Notes under the pieces: model-generated
Databases searched by the model: none
The model's input: the letters and a program-made list of their open reading frames with translations, nothing else
Told to the model about the DNA's origin: nothing
In this document: one piece after another, positions 41,003 to 49,347 of the stretch
Layout: each line of letters starts with the position of its first letter
Numbering within the stretch: the first letter of the stretch is position 1
Assembly (NCBI RefSeq): GCF_012933445.1
Contig: NZ_JABBNC010000030.1
Location: 62,001-126,000, forward strand
Length of the DNA: 64,000 nucleotides
Source of the DNA: Actinoplanes sp. TBRC 11911
GTDB taxonomy: Bacteria > Actinomycetota > Actinomycetes > Mycobacteriales > Micromonosporaceae
Reading direction: 5' to 3'
Program-made: the position numbers and the translations under genes

Positions 41003-41850
41003 CGGCTCAGCTCGCCTGGGCCTGGGAACAGCAGCGGATCTGGTCGCTTGCCGCCACCCGGCTCAAGCGTCGCATCGACCGCGCCCGCCTGACCGCTCTC
41101 ATGCTCGCCGTCGCCACCGCCGCGCTCGCCGTCGCCGCCGACCAGGTCGGGGGCCTGTCGGAAACCGCGGGCCGTGTCCTCAGCGTCCTCGCCGCCGTCA
41201 CCGTCGGCGTCGCCACGCTCGTGCAACGGCAGGTCAGCACCGAGCAGATCCGGGACTGGACGCGCGCCCGCGCCACCTCCGAGGGCCTCAAGAGCGAGAT
41301 CTACGGCTACCTCGCCGGCAGCACGGCGTACAAAGACGACAACCGCGACCACCACCTCGGGGACGAAAGCCGCAAAATCGTCGACGCCGTGGGCGACCTG
41401 CAACGCCACACCATCGGCATCCACCCCGAGCCGCGGGGCCTCCCGGCCGTGCACGACCTCACCACCTACATCGCCGTGCGCGTCCGCGACCAGATCGACT
41501 TCTACCACCGCAGGGCCGGGCACTATGAAACCCGCGTACGGCAAATGCGCCTTGCCGGTGATCTCCTCGGTCTCGCCGCGGTGGCCCTGGCCGCGGTCGG
41601 CGCGTCGTTCCGGCTGGACGGCTTCACCGCCTGGGTGCCGGTCGTGACCACGATCGGCACCGCCGTCGCGGCCTACACCGCGGCGGCACGCTACGACCAT
41701 CTCGTCATCGAGTACCTGCGGACGGCCCAGCGACTGCGCGGCATCACCGACAATCCGGGCACAACGGTCATCGACGACTGCGAGGCCGCTATCGCGATGG
41801 AGAACCAAGGGTGGATCGCGCGGTGGGAGCCGCCCCGGCAAAGCGGATGA
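40999..41850 (+). CDS. DUF4231/SLATT-like 2-TM-hairpin membrane protein
   Basis: A 283-aa protein with two pairs of hydrophobic helices (about residues 30-75 and 185-235), separated by a helical region with WTRARATSEGLKSEIYGYLAG, the hallmark-like segment of DUF4231 proteins. DUF4231 resembles the SLATT membrane hairpins proposed as pore-forming effectors in nucleotide-signalling conflict systems. Here there is no adjacent nucleotidyltransferase or SLOG sensor, only the coupled 42-aa gene. An effector role is thus inference; a housekeeping membrane role is possible. Confidence 0.7.
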   Translation: MTAQLAWAWEQQRIWSLAATRLKRRIDRARLTALMLAVATAALAVAADQVGGLSETAGRVLSVLAAVTVGVATLVQRQVSTEQIRDWTRARATSEGLKSEIYGYLAGSTAYKDDNRDHHLGDESRKIVDAVGDLQRHTIGIHPEPRGLPAVHDLTTYIAVRVRDQIDFYHRRAGHYETRVRQMRLAGDLLGLAAVALAAVGASFRLDGFTAWVPVVTTIGTAVAAYTAAARYDHLVIEYLRTAQRLRGITDNPGTTVIDDCEAAIAMENQGWIARWEPPRQSG

Positions 41851-41885
41851 TGTTGCTATCCGCGCGCAGGTTGTAGCGTCCATCC

Positions 41886-43229
41886 ATGGATCGCAACCGC
41901 CTCGCCGACCTCGCCGCGCGTGAACGGGCCACCTTCGCCGAGCGCAACCCGCGTTCGGCCGCGGCCCATCGCGGAGCGGCTCATCTGTTCGGCCGGGTGC
42001 CGATGACGTGGATGAGCAAGAACGCCGGCGGCTTCCCGGTCTACGTCGAGAGCGCCGCCGGGGCGTACCTGAAAGATATCGACGGCAACGAGTACGTGGA
42101 CTTCTGCCTGGGCGACACCGGCGCGATGGCGGGCCACTCCCCCGCGCCGGTGATCGAGGCCGTCGAGCGGCGCCTGGGCCGGGGGGTCACGACCATGCTG
42201 CCGACCGAGGACGCCGCGGTCGCCGGGGCCGAGCTCGCGCGCCGGTTCGGGCTGCCGTACTGGAGTTTCGCCCTCACCGCGACCGACGCGAACCGCTGGG
42301 CGATCCGGTTGCTGCGCGCGGTCAGCGGCCGTTCGAAGATCCTGGTCAACAGCTACTGCTACCACGGCTCGGTGGACGAGTCGCTGATCGTCGTGGGTGC
42401 CGACGGCGAGGGGCGCAGCCGCGACGGGAACGTGGGCGCCCCGGCCGATGTCACCACGACGAGCCGGGTCGCCGAGTTCAACGACCTGGACGGCCTCGAA
42501 CGGCAACTCGCGCACGGCGACGTCGCGGCGGTGCTGATGGAGCCGGCGCTGACCAACATCGGGATCGTGCTGCCCGAGCCGGGTTATCTCGACGGCGTGC
42601 GCGAGCTGACCCGCGCGTACGGCACTTATCTGATCAACGACGAGACGCACACGTTCTCGGCCGGGCCGGGCGGCGCCACCGCGGCCTGGGGGCTCACGCC
42701 CGACGTGGTCACCATCGGCAAGGCCATCGGCGGCGGCATCCCCGTCGGGGCGTACGGGCTCAGTGAGGATCTTTCCCGTACGCTGCTGGACCGCACCGAT
42801 CTGGACCTGGTCGACATGGGCGGCGTCGGCGGCACCCTGGCCGGGAACCCGGTGTCGATGGCCGCCACGGTCGCCTGCCTGACGCACGTGCTCACCGGCA
42901 ACGCCTTCGCCATGATGATCGACACGGCCACCGCCTTCGCGGACGGGGTACACAAGATCATTGACCAGTACGCCCTGCCGTGGTCGGTGTCGCAGCTCGG
43001 CGCCCGGGTCGAGTACCGGTTCACCGCTCCCGCCCCGCGCAACGGCACGCTGTCGGCGGCCAGCGCGGACAGCGAGTTGGAGGACTTCCTGCACACGTAC
43101 CTGCTCAACCGAGGCGTGCTGCTGACCCCGTTCCACAACATGGCCCTGATGTCCCCGGCCACCACGATGCAGGACGTCTTCCGCCACCACGAGGTGTTCG
43201 CCGCCGCGATCGCCGAGCTGGCCGGCTAG
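41886..43229 (+). CDS. Class III aminotransferase (GSA-aminomutase-like)
   Basis: A 447-aa PLP enzyme. Family landmarks are LKDIDGNEYVDFCLGDTGAM, GHSPAPVIEAV, LINDETHTF (PLP-ring aspartate position altered to DETH) and the PLP lysine in VVTIGKAIGGGIPVGAYG (about residue 283). The SGTEA segment that normally holds the cofactor phosphate reads ATDANRWAIRLLR. It is probably an aminotransferase or aminomutase of small amino/keto acids, not the haem-pathway GSA enzyme. The start at ATG 41886 matches the family N-terminus. Confidence 0.88.
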   Translation: MDRNRLADLAARERATFAERNPRSAAAHRGAAHLFGRVPMTWMSKNAGGFPVYVESAAGAYLKDIDGNEYVDFCLGDTGAMAGHSPAPVIEAVERRLGRGVTTMLPTEDAAVAGAELARRFGLPYWSFALTATDANRWAIRLLRAVSGRSKILVNSYCYHGSVDESLIVVGADGEGRSRDGNVGAPADVTTTSRVAEFNDLDGLERQLAHGDVAAVLMEPALTNIGIVLPEPGYLDGVRELTRAYGTYLINDETHTFSAGPGGATAAWGLTPDVVTIGKAIGGGIPVGAYGLSEDLSRTLLDRTDLDLVDMGGVGGTLAGNPVSMAATVACLTHVLTGNAFAMMIDTATAFADGVHKIIDQYALPWSVSQLGARVEYRFTAPAPRNGTLSAASADSELEDFLHTYLLNRGVLLTPFHNMALMSPATTMQDVFRHHEVFAAAIAELAG

Positions 43230-43480
43230 TCTTCCCGGTGCGGCCGCAAAATCGTCTCCCTGCCGCCGGAGGACGCGGGTCGCTCGGCGTCGCCCACGGC
43301 AGGCGGCCCGGGCGGCGGGGGCACCGGCGGCTCGACCATGTCCACCGCGACCTGCGTGCCGGGTGGGACCGGTGTGCCCGGCGGGACGGCCTGGCGCCTC
43401 ACCACCGCGTCGCCGGCCTTGCGCGCGGTGCGCCCGGAGGACACGACGTCACGAATACCCACGGCAAGCACCGCATTCAA
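43226..43480 (-). CDS. Possible proline-rich small protein
   Basis: An 84-aa frame convergent with the aminotransferase gene (4-bp overlap). It begins MNAVLAVGIRDVVSSGRTAR and has a proline-rich middle (VPPGTPVPPGT, PPVPPPPGPP). The start is a normal ATG, but no ribosome site or family is evident. It could equally be chance coding in GC-rich DNA. Confidence 0.35.
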   Translation of the reverse strand: MNAVLAVGIRDVVSSGRTARKAGDAVVRRQAVPPGTPVPPGTQVAVDMVEPPVPPPPGPPAVGDAERPASSGGRETILRPHRED

Positions 43481-43562
43481 AGGTGCCGATCTCCACGGCC
43501 CGGCCGCACGCCGTTCCTCGCAATCGCCGTAAATACCGGCATTTCACTCGTAGCCTTACCCC

Positions 43563-45083
43563 ATGGGTCTGTTCGGCGGCCGCTCATCCGGCCCACCACC
43601 CGCGCCCCAGCCCGTGCCGCAGGACATCGAGGCGCTCCAGGAACTGGTCAAGAACCTGGAGTCCGCGACCGACGAGGCGAGCACCTGGCGCATCTACTGC
43701 TCCACGCACGCCGAGTTCTACAACCTGCCGTACGTCGCCGCCTGGGTCGTCACCGCCGGCACGCCACGGCTCGAGTATGAGACCGGCGCGCAGAAGGCCG
43801 CGATGAGCGGCACCACCGCACACGCCGGCCTGGTCACCCGGGCGGTACGCGCGGGCCGCCCGCTACACGTCGACGAGACGAACGGCGAGTCCGACCTGCG
43901 GTTCGACGCCGCCAAGCGGGCCGGCATGCGCTCGGCCACGGTGATCCCGCTGGTCGACCACGGCCAGGTGGTGGCCGCCCTGGAGTACTTCGACCGCGAG
44001 GCCATCAGGGTCGACGACGCGCTGCTGTCGAAGTGGGCCGCGCTCGGCCGGGTCGCGCAGCAGGCCCGGGTCGCCGCGCTGTCCGCCTTCTACACCCGGC
44101 AGGTCGCCGACGACCGGCTCGCCGTCACCTCGGTGGTCGGCGCGCTCGGGCACACCGAGGACTCGAGCCTGGCGATCCGGTCCGCGCTGGACGCGGTCCG
44201 CAAGGCCTTCCATTGGGCGTACGGATCGTACTGGGAGCTCGACGAATACGAGAACGTCCTGAAGTTCAAGGTCGAGTCGGGCAACGCGGGCGACGAGTTC
44301 AAGAAGGTCACGCTGGCGGCCACGTTCGCCGAGGGGGTCGGCCTGTCCGGGCGCGCGTGGCGGGCGCGGGACCTGGTCTTCGTACGGGACATCGGCGAGC
44401 TGACCGACTGCGTACGGGCGCCGGCCGCGCAACGTGCCGGGGTGCGTTCCGGGGTGTGCTTCCCCATCGTCATCAACGATCGCATCATCGGCACCATGGA
44501 CTTCTTCACCACCGACTTCGTGGAGCTCTCCGAGTCGCGGACGTCGGCGCTGCGCAACGTGCAGCAGCTGGTGTCGCAGCGCCTCGAGGTGGTGCACGCG
44601 GTCGAGTCGTCCTCGAACAACGCCCGGAACCTGCTGGACACCGTGTCCCGGCTGCGCGATGCCACCACCGACGCGGCCCGGGTCGCCGACGAGGCGGTCA
44701 GCCGGGCCTCGGACATGACCGGCGACGTGAACGCGCTGGGCGACGCGTCGGCGGCCATCGGCGACGTCATCAAGATAATCTCGTCGATCGCCGACCAGAC
44801 GAATCTGCTGGCACTGAACGCGACGATCGAGGCGGCCCGCGCCGGAGAGATCGGTAAGGGCTTCGCGGTGGTCGCGGGCGAGGTGAAGGAGCTGGCCCGG
44901 GAGACGGCGGAGGCGACGAAGAAGGTGTCCGAGCAGATCGCGGCGTTGCAGGCGAGCGCCGACTCGGTGGCGGCCGGCATCGGCACGACAAGCGAGACGA
45001 TCGGGCAGATGGACGCGGTGCAGGCCCGGATCGGCGAGGTCCTGGAGGAGCAGGCGACGATCGCCCACACGTTCGAGCGCTGA
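43563..45083 (+). CDS. Soluble methyl-accepting receptor with two GAF domains
   Basis: A 506-aa protein with no membrane helix. Residues 30-165 and 190-340 are two GAF-like sensor domains, and 345-500 a shortened MCP signalling domain with the conserved hairpin tip region IISSIADQTNLLALNATIEA, ARAGEIGKGFAVVAGEVKEL and ARETAEATKKVSEQI. It should sense a cytosolic ligand or redox/light cue and drive a CheA/CheW array; none of those genes is in the window. Such receptors fit motile actinomycetes. Confidence 0.9.
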   Translation: MGLFGGRSSGPPPAPQPVPQDIEALQELVKNLESATDEASTWRIYCSTHAEFYNLPYVAAWVVTAGTPRLEYETGAQKAAMSGTTAHAGLVTRAVRAGRPLHVDETNGESDLRFDAAKRAGMRSATVIPLVDHGQVVAALEYFDREAIRVDDALLSKWAALGRVAQQARVAALSAFYTRQVADDRLAVTSVVGALGHTEDSSLAIRSALDAVRKAFHWAYGSYWELDEYENVLKFKVESGNAGDEFKKVTLAATFAEGVGLSGRAWRARDLVFVRDIGELTDCVRAPAAQRAGVRSGVCFPIVINDRIIGTMDFFTTDFVELSESRTSALRNVQQLVSQRLEVVHAVESSSNNARNLLDTVSRLRDATTDAARVADEAVSRASDMTGDVNALGDASAAIGDVIKIISSIADQTNLLALNATIEAARAGEIGKGFAVVAGEVKELARETAEATKKVSEQIAALQASADSVAAGIGTTSETIGQMDAVQARIGEVLEEQATIAHTFER

Positions 45084-45172
45084 CGGGGTTTCATCGCGGC
45101 CGATAGAGTCCCGATCGTGGTGGCTCCCCTTCCGCTGGGCACGTTTCCGACGTCGATCGGCGGGTGTAGGGA

Positions 45173-45897
45173 CTTTCTCACGCTGGGACGGGGTGGGGCG
45201 GGGGATGCCTCACGCAGCCCGGTCAGGCTTGATGTCTGCGTGAGTCATCCCCCGCCCCACCCCTTGCATGGGATTTCCGTGCCGGCCAGGTGGTGGCTTA
45301 CTCGTCGCTGGCCGCATGGCCGGGCTCGGTCGCTTCCCTCCCGGTCGGCGGTCCGGCTGCCGCGCTGTCGTCGCCCCAGGACTATCGGTCCGGCGAGCAG
45401 GCCTGAGCGGTGGGTCAGGCAACCGAACCGTGCCGCCCACCCTCAGAACCAAACCCGCATCGGCGATTAGCTCTCGCCCGGCGGCGGGTGTAGGCCCGCT
45501 GTGGCCGAGCCCGGCGAGTAGGTTGCGCCCGGTGGTGGGCGTCAGCCCGCTGGGGCTGGGGTTGGCGAGTAGCTTGCGCCTGGTGGTGGGGTCGGGGGGT
45601 GAGGTGCGGCGGGTTTGACTCTGAGGGTGAGCGGCGCGGTTTCGTCGCATGACCCACCACTGAGGTCCGCTCGCCGGGGTGATAGGCCTGGGGTGACGAC
45701 AGCGCGGCAGCCGGACCACCTGCCGGGAGGGGACCCGGCAAGCCCGGCCATGCGGCCAGCGGCGAGTAAGCCAACGCCTGCCCGGCGCGGATATCCCATG
45801 CAAGGTGTGGGGCGGGGGATGACTCACGCAGGTATCAAGCTTGACGGCCTGCGTGAGGCATCCCCCGCCCCACACCGTCCCAGCGTAAGAGAATCAC
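45173..45897. repeat. Large imperfect inverted repeat with nested hairpins
   Basis: The left arm (about 45173-45458) and right arm (about 45609-45897) are complementary over roughly 286 bp at about 80% or more by eye, around a 150-bp loop. At the outer end each arm has its own hairpin: GGGGCGGGGGATGCCTCACG in one half and CGTGAGTCATCCCCCGCCCC in the other, so that sequence occurs four times. The loop holds two to three degenerate copies of GGCGAGTAGxTTGCGCC. Long frames inside are reflections of the two arms. This could be a fold-back element or a long hairpin RNA. Confidence 0.8.
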
Positions 45898-46127
45898 CCC
45901 ACCGATTGAGCAGCCTCGGCCATCTCTTTGATGGCAACAGCAGCACGAATAAACTGGTTGTCGGCCAAGTCTCGAATGGTGACGATGCCGAAGGCCAGCC
46001 GCAATCCTTCAGCCTCCTCTTCGGAGACACCGGACAACGCCGACACAGGCGCATTAACGAGATCCACCAACTGGCTGTTCTGAAACTCCGGGTCGAGAAC
46101 CGCGTCGAGGTTCACGGAGACCGCCAT
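45894..46127 (-). CDS. Small hypothetical protein (77 aa)
   Basis: ATG 46127 follows GAGGGCACAGC. The product begins MAVSVNLDAVLDPEFQNSQL. Its core SALSGVSEEEAEGLRLAFGI-VTIRDLADNQFIRAAVAI resembles a helix-hairpin-helix-like unit (the DUF4332/TfoX-C type of sequence), used for DNA or protein contact. I do not recognise an exact family. The gene ends against the large inverted repeat, which may serve as its terminator. Confidence 0.62.
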   Translation of the reverse strand: MAVSVNLDAVLDPEFQNSQLVDLVNAPVSALSGVSEEEAEGLRLAFGIVTIRDLADNQFIRAAVAIKEMAEAAQSVG

Positions 46128-46206
46128 TGCTGTGCCCTCCCTCGTGCGCCCGCCAGGTGAGGGCGCACTCACATGCTGTCACATCAATGCGACGCGGCGT
46201 CAGTCC

Positions 46207-46404
46207 TCAGCGGACGGTGCCCTCCGGCTCGACGTGACATTCAGGCCCCGGGAAGATCAAGCCCTCGTGCCCGTCGTCGAGCCAGCGAACCTCGTACGGC
46301 GGGCTCCCGTCAGCATGCCGCAGCGCCGTCACCACCGCCACCCGGGGCGTGTCGCCCACATGGACTCCCTTGACCACGATCCGGTCGCCGACCTGCGCGA
46401 TCAT
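46207..46404 (-). CDS. DUF1918 protein
   Basis: A 65-aa beta-rich protein (MIAQVGDRIVVKGVHVGDTP, PPYEVRWLDDGHEGLIFPGP) that matches the common actinobacterial DUF1918 family, an SH3-like barrel of unknown function. It starts 2 bp after the stop of the esterase gene, so the two are probably co-transcribed. Confidence 0.88.
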   Translation of the reverse strand: MIAQVGDRIVVKGVHVGDTPRVAVVTALRHADGSPPYEVRWLDDGHEGLIFPGPECHVEPEGTVR

Positions 46405-46406
46405 TG

Positions 46407-47639
46407 TTACCTCCGCGACGATTCCGGCGCGGGCCCGGCGCCCGCGGTGCCCCTCTGCGCAGCATGCCCGGCCGGGGAGCCGGACGGAACCCCCGCCACG
46501 GCGATCATCGCGTCGGCGAACGTTCGACGCCAATTTATGTAGTCGTGGCCGCCGGTGTACTCCGTATAGGTCACCTTGTATCCGCGGTCGCGCAGAGTGT
46601 CGCGCATCGCCCGGTTCACGAACAGCTGGGTGGGCGCGCCGGCGACGGCGAACCGGGTCTCCAGGGTGCCGACGTCGAGGTAGAAGTGGACGTCCGAGCG
46701 AGGCTGCAGCGACGCCGAGCGGATCAGCCAGCCGGGCTCGCCCTCGTCCGGGGCCGGCCACCAGAAGCTGCCGGACTGGGCGATCACCGCGCCGAACGAG
46801 GACGGGTGGTGCAGACCGAGGTATGCGGCGGCGAGGCCACCGCGGGACTGGCCGGTCACGATGTTGCGGTGCTCGTCGCCCGCGCCCAGTTGTGCCCGGG
46901 CCCACGGCAGCAGTTCGGCCGTCACGAAAGCCCCGAGCGACGGCGTCGGGCTCAGCTCCTCGTCGCGCGTGCCGTCGAAGTTGCTGACAAACAACCCGAC
47001 AAAGGGGGGAATCAAGCCTGAAAATAGCAAATTATCCAAAATGTCGGGCATGCGGAGCAGCGTACGGGAAAGGAAGCCGTCGAAAACCACCAGAATGGGC
47101 AATCCGGCGGCGGAAACGCCGTGCGGCCGGTAGACGGCTACCGACTTCGCCCGGCCCAGCACGGAACTCCACAAGGTCGTCGAGGTCACGCTTCCCGGCC
47201 GCGTGGGAGTGCGCGACCACGGCTCGGCGGGCGCATCGGGCAACGCCAATTCGGAGAGCCACACTTCCCGATCGCCCGGATCCTCCGGATCGGCCGGAAA
47301 ATGCACCAGCGAGCTGTTCAGTGGATCGACGAATCCCGGCCCGTCCCCATTCCGGGACCGCGGCGCGGCTTGGGCGCCGTCGCGCTCGAAACAATACGTG
47401 GTGCGCAGATCGGCCGGGAACACCGCCGACCCGGCCCACAGATCCGTCTCCGGCACCCGCGCCATCGGGACATCGACGCTCCACCACGCGCGCAGCCGCG
47501 ACGCCTGCCCCCGCCACAGGAACGTGACCAGGCGAGACGTCGCGTCAAACGGTTCGATCAGCGGTGATCCGAGGGTGAGCGGGTCGGCGGAAGAACCGGC
47601 GAGCATGCGGGCAACCTCGGGACTCTTCACGGCGACCAC
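46407..47639 (-). CDS. Enterochelin-esterase-like hydrolase (Fes family)
   Basis: A 410-aa serine hydrolase from GTG 47639. Residues 10-150 are the beta-rich N-terminal domain of Fes-type esterases (VTFLWRGQ, WWSVDVPMARVPETDLWAGS). The rest is an alpha/beta hydrolase with the oxyanion region LPILVVFDG, nucleophile GQSRGGLAAAYLG (about residue 268) and His in GGHDYINWRR. Fes enzymes open ferric catecholate siderophores in the cytosol to release iron. No siderophore uptake gene is adjacent, so the natural ester is unknown. Confidence 0.88.
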   Translation of the reverse strand: MVAVKSPEVARMLAGSSADPLTLGSPLIEPFDATSRLVTFLWRGQASRLRAWWSVDVPMARVPETDLWAGSAVFPADLRTTYCFERDGAQAAPRSRNGDGPGFVDPLNSSLVHFPADPEDPGDREVWLSELALPDAPAEPWSRTPTRPGSVTSTTLWSSVLGRAKSVAVYRPHGVSAAGLPILVVFDGFLSRTLLRMPDILDNLLFSGLIPPFVGLFVSNFDGTRDEELSPTPSLGAFVTAELLPWARAQLGAGDEHRNIVTGQSRGGLAAAYLGLHHPSSFGAVIAQSGSFWWPAPDEGEPGWLIRSASLQPRSDVHFYLDVGTLETRFAVAGAPTQLFVNRAMRDTLRDRGYKVTYTEYTGGHDYINWRRTFADAMIAVAGVPSGSPAGHAAQRGTAGAGPAPESSRR

Positions 47640-47692
47640 CTAACCGAAAGGATCTGGACCGCCACGAAGCGTTTCAAGCTGATCTATGCGTG

Positions 47693-49078
47693 TCAAGGCG
47701 CGTAAGCGTGCAATCCGGCGAGCAATGCGGCCAATCCCGCTTTCGCGTCGGAGAACAGCATTGCGGTACGCGGATCCGTGTACAGCTCGTTGTCGATGCC
47801 CGCATACCCGTGCCCCAGCGACCGTTTGATGACGATGACGCTGCGCGCCTTGTCCACGTCGAGAATCGGCATGCCGGACACCGGATTCCCGGGGCGCCGC
47901 GCGGCCGGATTGGTGACGTCGTTCGCACCCACGATCAGCACCACGTCCGTACGGGAGAACTCGGGGTTGCTCTCTTCAAGATCTTTGAGCTGGTCGTACG
48001 GGGCGTTCGCCTCGGCCAGGAGCACGTTCATGTGCCCCGGCATGCGCCCGGCCACCGGATGGATCGCGTAGCTGACCCGCACGCCCTGCTCGGTCAGCGC
48101 CTGCGCCAGCGCCACCGCCTCGTGCTGCGCCTGCGCCGCCGCGAGTCCGTAGCCGGGCACGATGACGACCTTCCCCGCGTACGCGAGTTGGATCGCCGCG
48201 TCGTCCACGGTCACTTCGCGTACGGGCTGGGACGTCGCCGAAACCGCAACCGCGTCGCCGGTGCCGTAACCACCCGCGATGATCGCGCCGATCGACCGGT
48301 TCATGGCATCGGCCATGAGCTTGGTCAGGATCGCGCCCGCCGCGCCGACCAGAGCGCCCGCGATGATCAGCGGAGTGCTCTCCAGCACGAAGCCGGCCAT
48401 CGCGACCGCCGTGCCGGTGAAGGCGTTGAGCAGCGAGATCACCACCGGCATGTCGGCGCCGCCGATCGGCAGCGTGAACAGCACGCCGGCGACCAGGGCG
48501 CAGGCAGCGATGCCGTAGAGGCTGGCCACCGGTCCGTCAAAGCCGACAAAAAGGACAGCAAACAGGGTCGCTATGGCGGCCAGAGCGAGCGTGATGATGC
48601 GCCCGAAAGGCACAATCAACGGCTTTCCCGGTACGCGTCCGGCCAGCTTCCCGGACGCGATCAACGAGCCGCTGAACGTCACCCCGCCGATCGCCACGTC
48701 CAGCACCGCGGTCACGGTCGCCTCGGTAGTCGTAGCCCGGTCACCCAACGCGATCAGCGCCGCCGCCCCGCCACCCACCGCATTGAACAGGCTGACCAGT
48801 TGCGGCATCGCGGTCATCTTGACCCGCCGGGCCGCGATCAGGCCCGCGACCGCCCCCGCCACCCCTCCGATGATCAACGCCCACGCCGCGCCCGCCCGTA
48901 CCGAATGATCGTGAATCAGCACCACGGCGGTCGTCAGGATCGCCACGCCCATGCCCGCCGCCGACACCCGGTTGCCGCGTTTGGCCGTGGCCGGCGCGTT
49001 CATCTGGTGCAGGCCGATCACGAAGCACGTCGCGCACGCGAGATAGACCAGGTGGACGACCGCGTCGAAGGCGCTCAC
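47693..49078 (-). CDS. pntB: NAD(P) transhydrogenase subunit beta
   Basis: A 461-aa membrane subunit with about nine hydrophobic helices in residues 5-260 and the NADP(H)-binding dIII domain after about 285 (VIVPGYGLAAAQAQHEA, GRMPGHMNVLLAEANAPYDQ, VGANDVTNPAARRPGNPVSG). It couples hydride transfer from NADH to NADP+ to proton flow. Its start overlaps the pntAb stop as ATGA. It is the last gene of the three-gene operon. Confidence 0.96.
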   Translation of the reverse strand: MSAFDAVVHLVYLACATCFVIGLHQMNAPATAKRGNRVSAAGMGVAILTTAVVLIHDHSVRAGAAWALIIGGVAGAVAGLIAARRVKMTAMPQLVSLFNAVGGGAAALIALGDRATTTEATVTAVLDVAIGGVTFSGSLIASGKLAGRVPGKPLIVPFGRIITLALAAIATLFAVLFVGFDGPVASLYGIAACALVAGVLFTLPIGGADMPVVISLLNAFTGTAVAMAGFVLESTPLIIAGALVGAAGAILTKLMADAMNRSIGAIIAGGYGTGDAVAVSATSQPVREVTVDDAAIQLAYAGKVVIVPGYGLAAAQAQHEAVALAQALTEQGVRVSYAIHPVAGRMPGHMNVLLAEANAPYDQLKDLEESNPEFSRTDVVLIVGANDVTNPAARRPGNPVSGMPILDVDKARSVIVIKRSLGHGYAGIDNELYTDPRTAMLFSDAKAGLAALLAGLHAYAP

Positions 49079-49347
49079 GACCGGCTCCGGAACATCGCGA
49101 GCATCCGGTCGGTCACCACGTACCCGCCGGCCACGTTCATCGCGGCGAAGAACGCGGCGACCGCGAGCAGCGCGTACCCGGCCACGCTCGACACCGTGGC
49201 GGCCAGCAGCATCACGCCGACGATCACCACGCCGTGGATCGCGTTCGCGCCGGACATCAGCGGCGTGTGCAGCGTGGCCGGCACCTTGCTGATCACCTCG
49301 AAGCCGACCAGCAGACTCAACAGGAAGATCGTCAGGTCGGCGATCAT
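49075..49347 (-). CDS. pntAb: NAD(P) transhydrogenase subunit alpha part 2
   Basis: A 90-aa membrane subunit with three hydrophobic helices (IADLTIFLLSLLVGFEVIS, GANAIHGVVIVGVMLLA, YALLAVAAFFAAMNVAGGY). It has the family hallmark VPATLHTPLMSGANAIHG. It overlaps both neighbours by 4 bp. This three-subunit split is the usual arrangement in actinobacteria. Confidence 0.95.
   Translation of the reverse strand: MIADLTIFLLSLLVGFEVISKVPATLHTPLMSGANAIHGVVIVGVMLLAATVSSVAGYALLAVAAFFAAMNVAGGYVVTDRMLAMFRSRS

Noticed and set aside
45210..45875. A 221-aa frame spanning the large inverted repeat
   Set aside because: Similar protein-like strings occur on both strands because the arms are complementary. There is no ribosome site or conserved domain.
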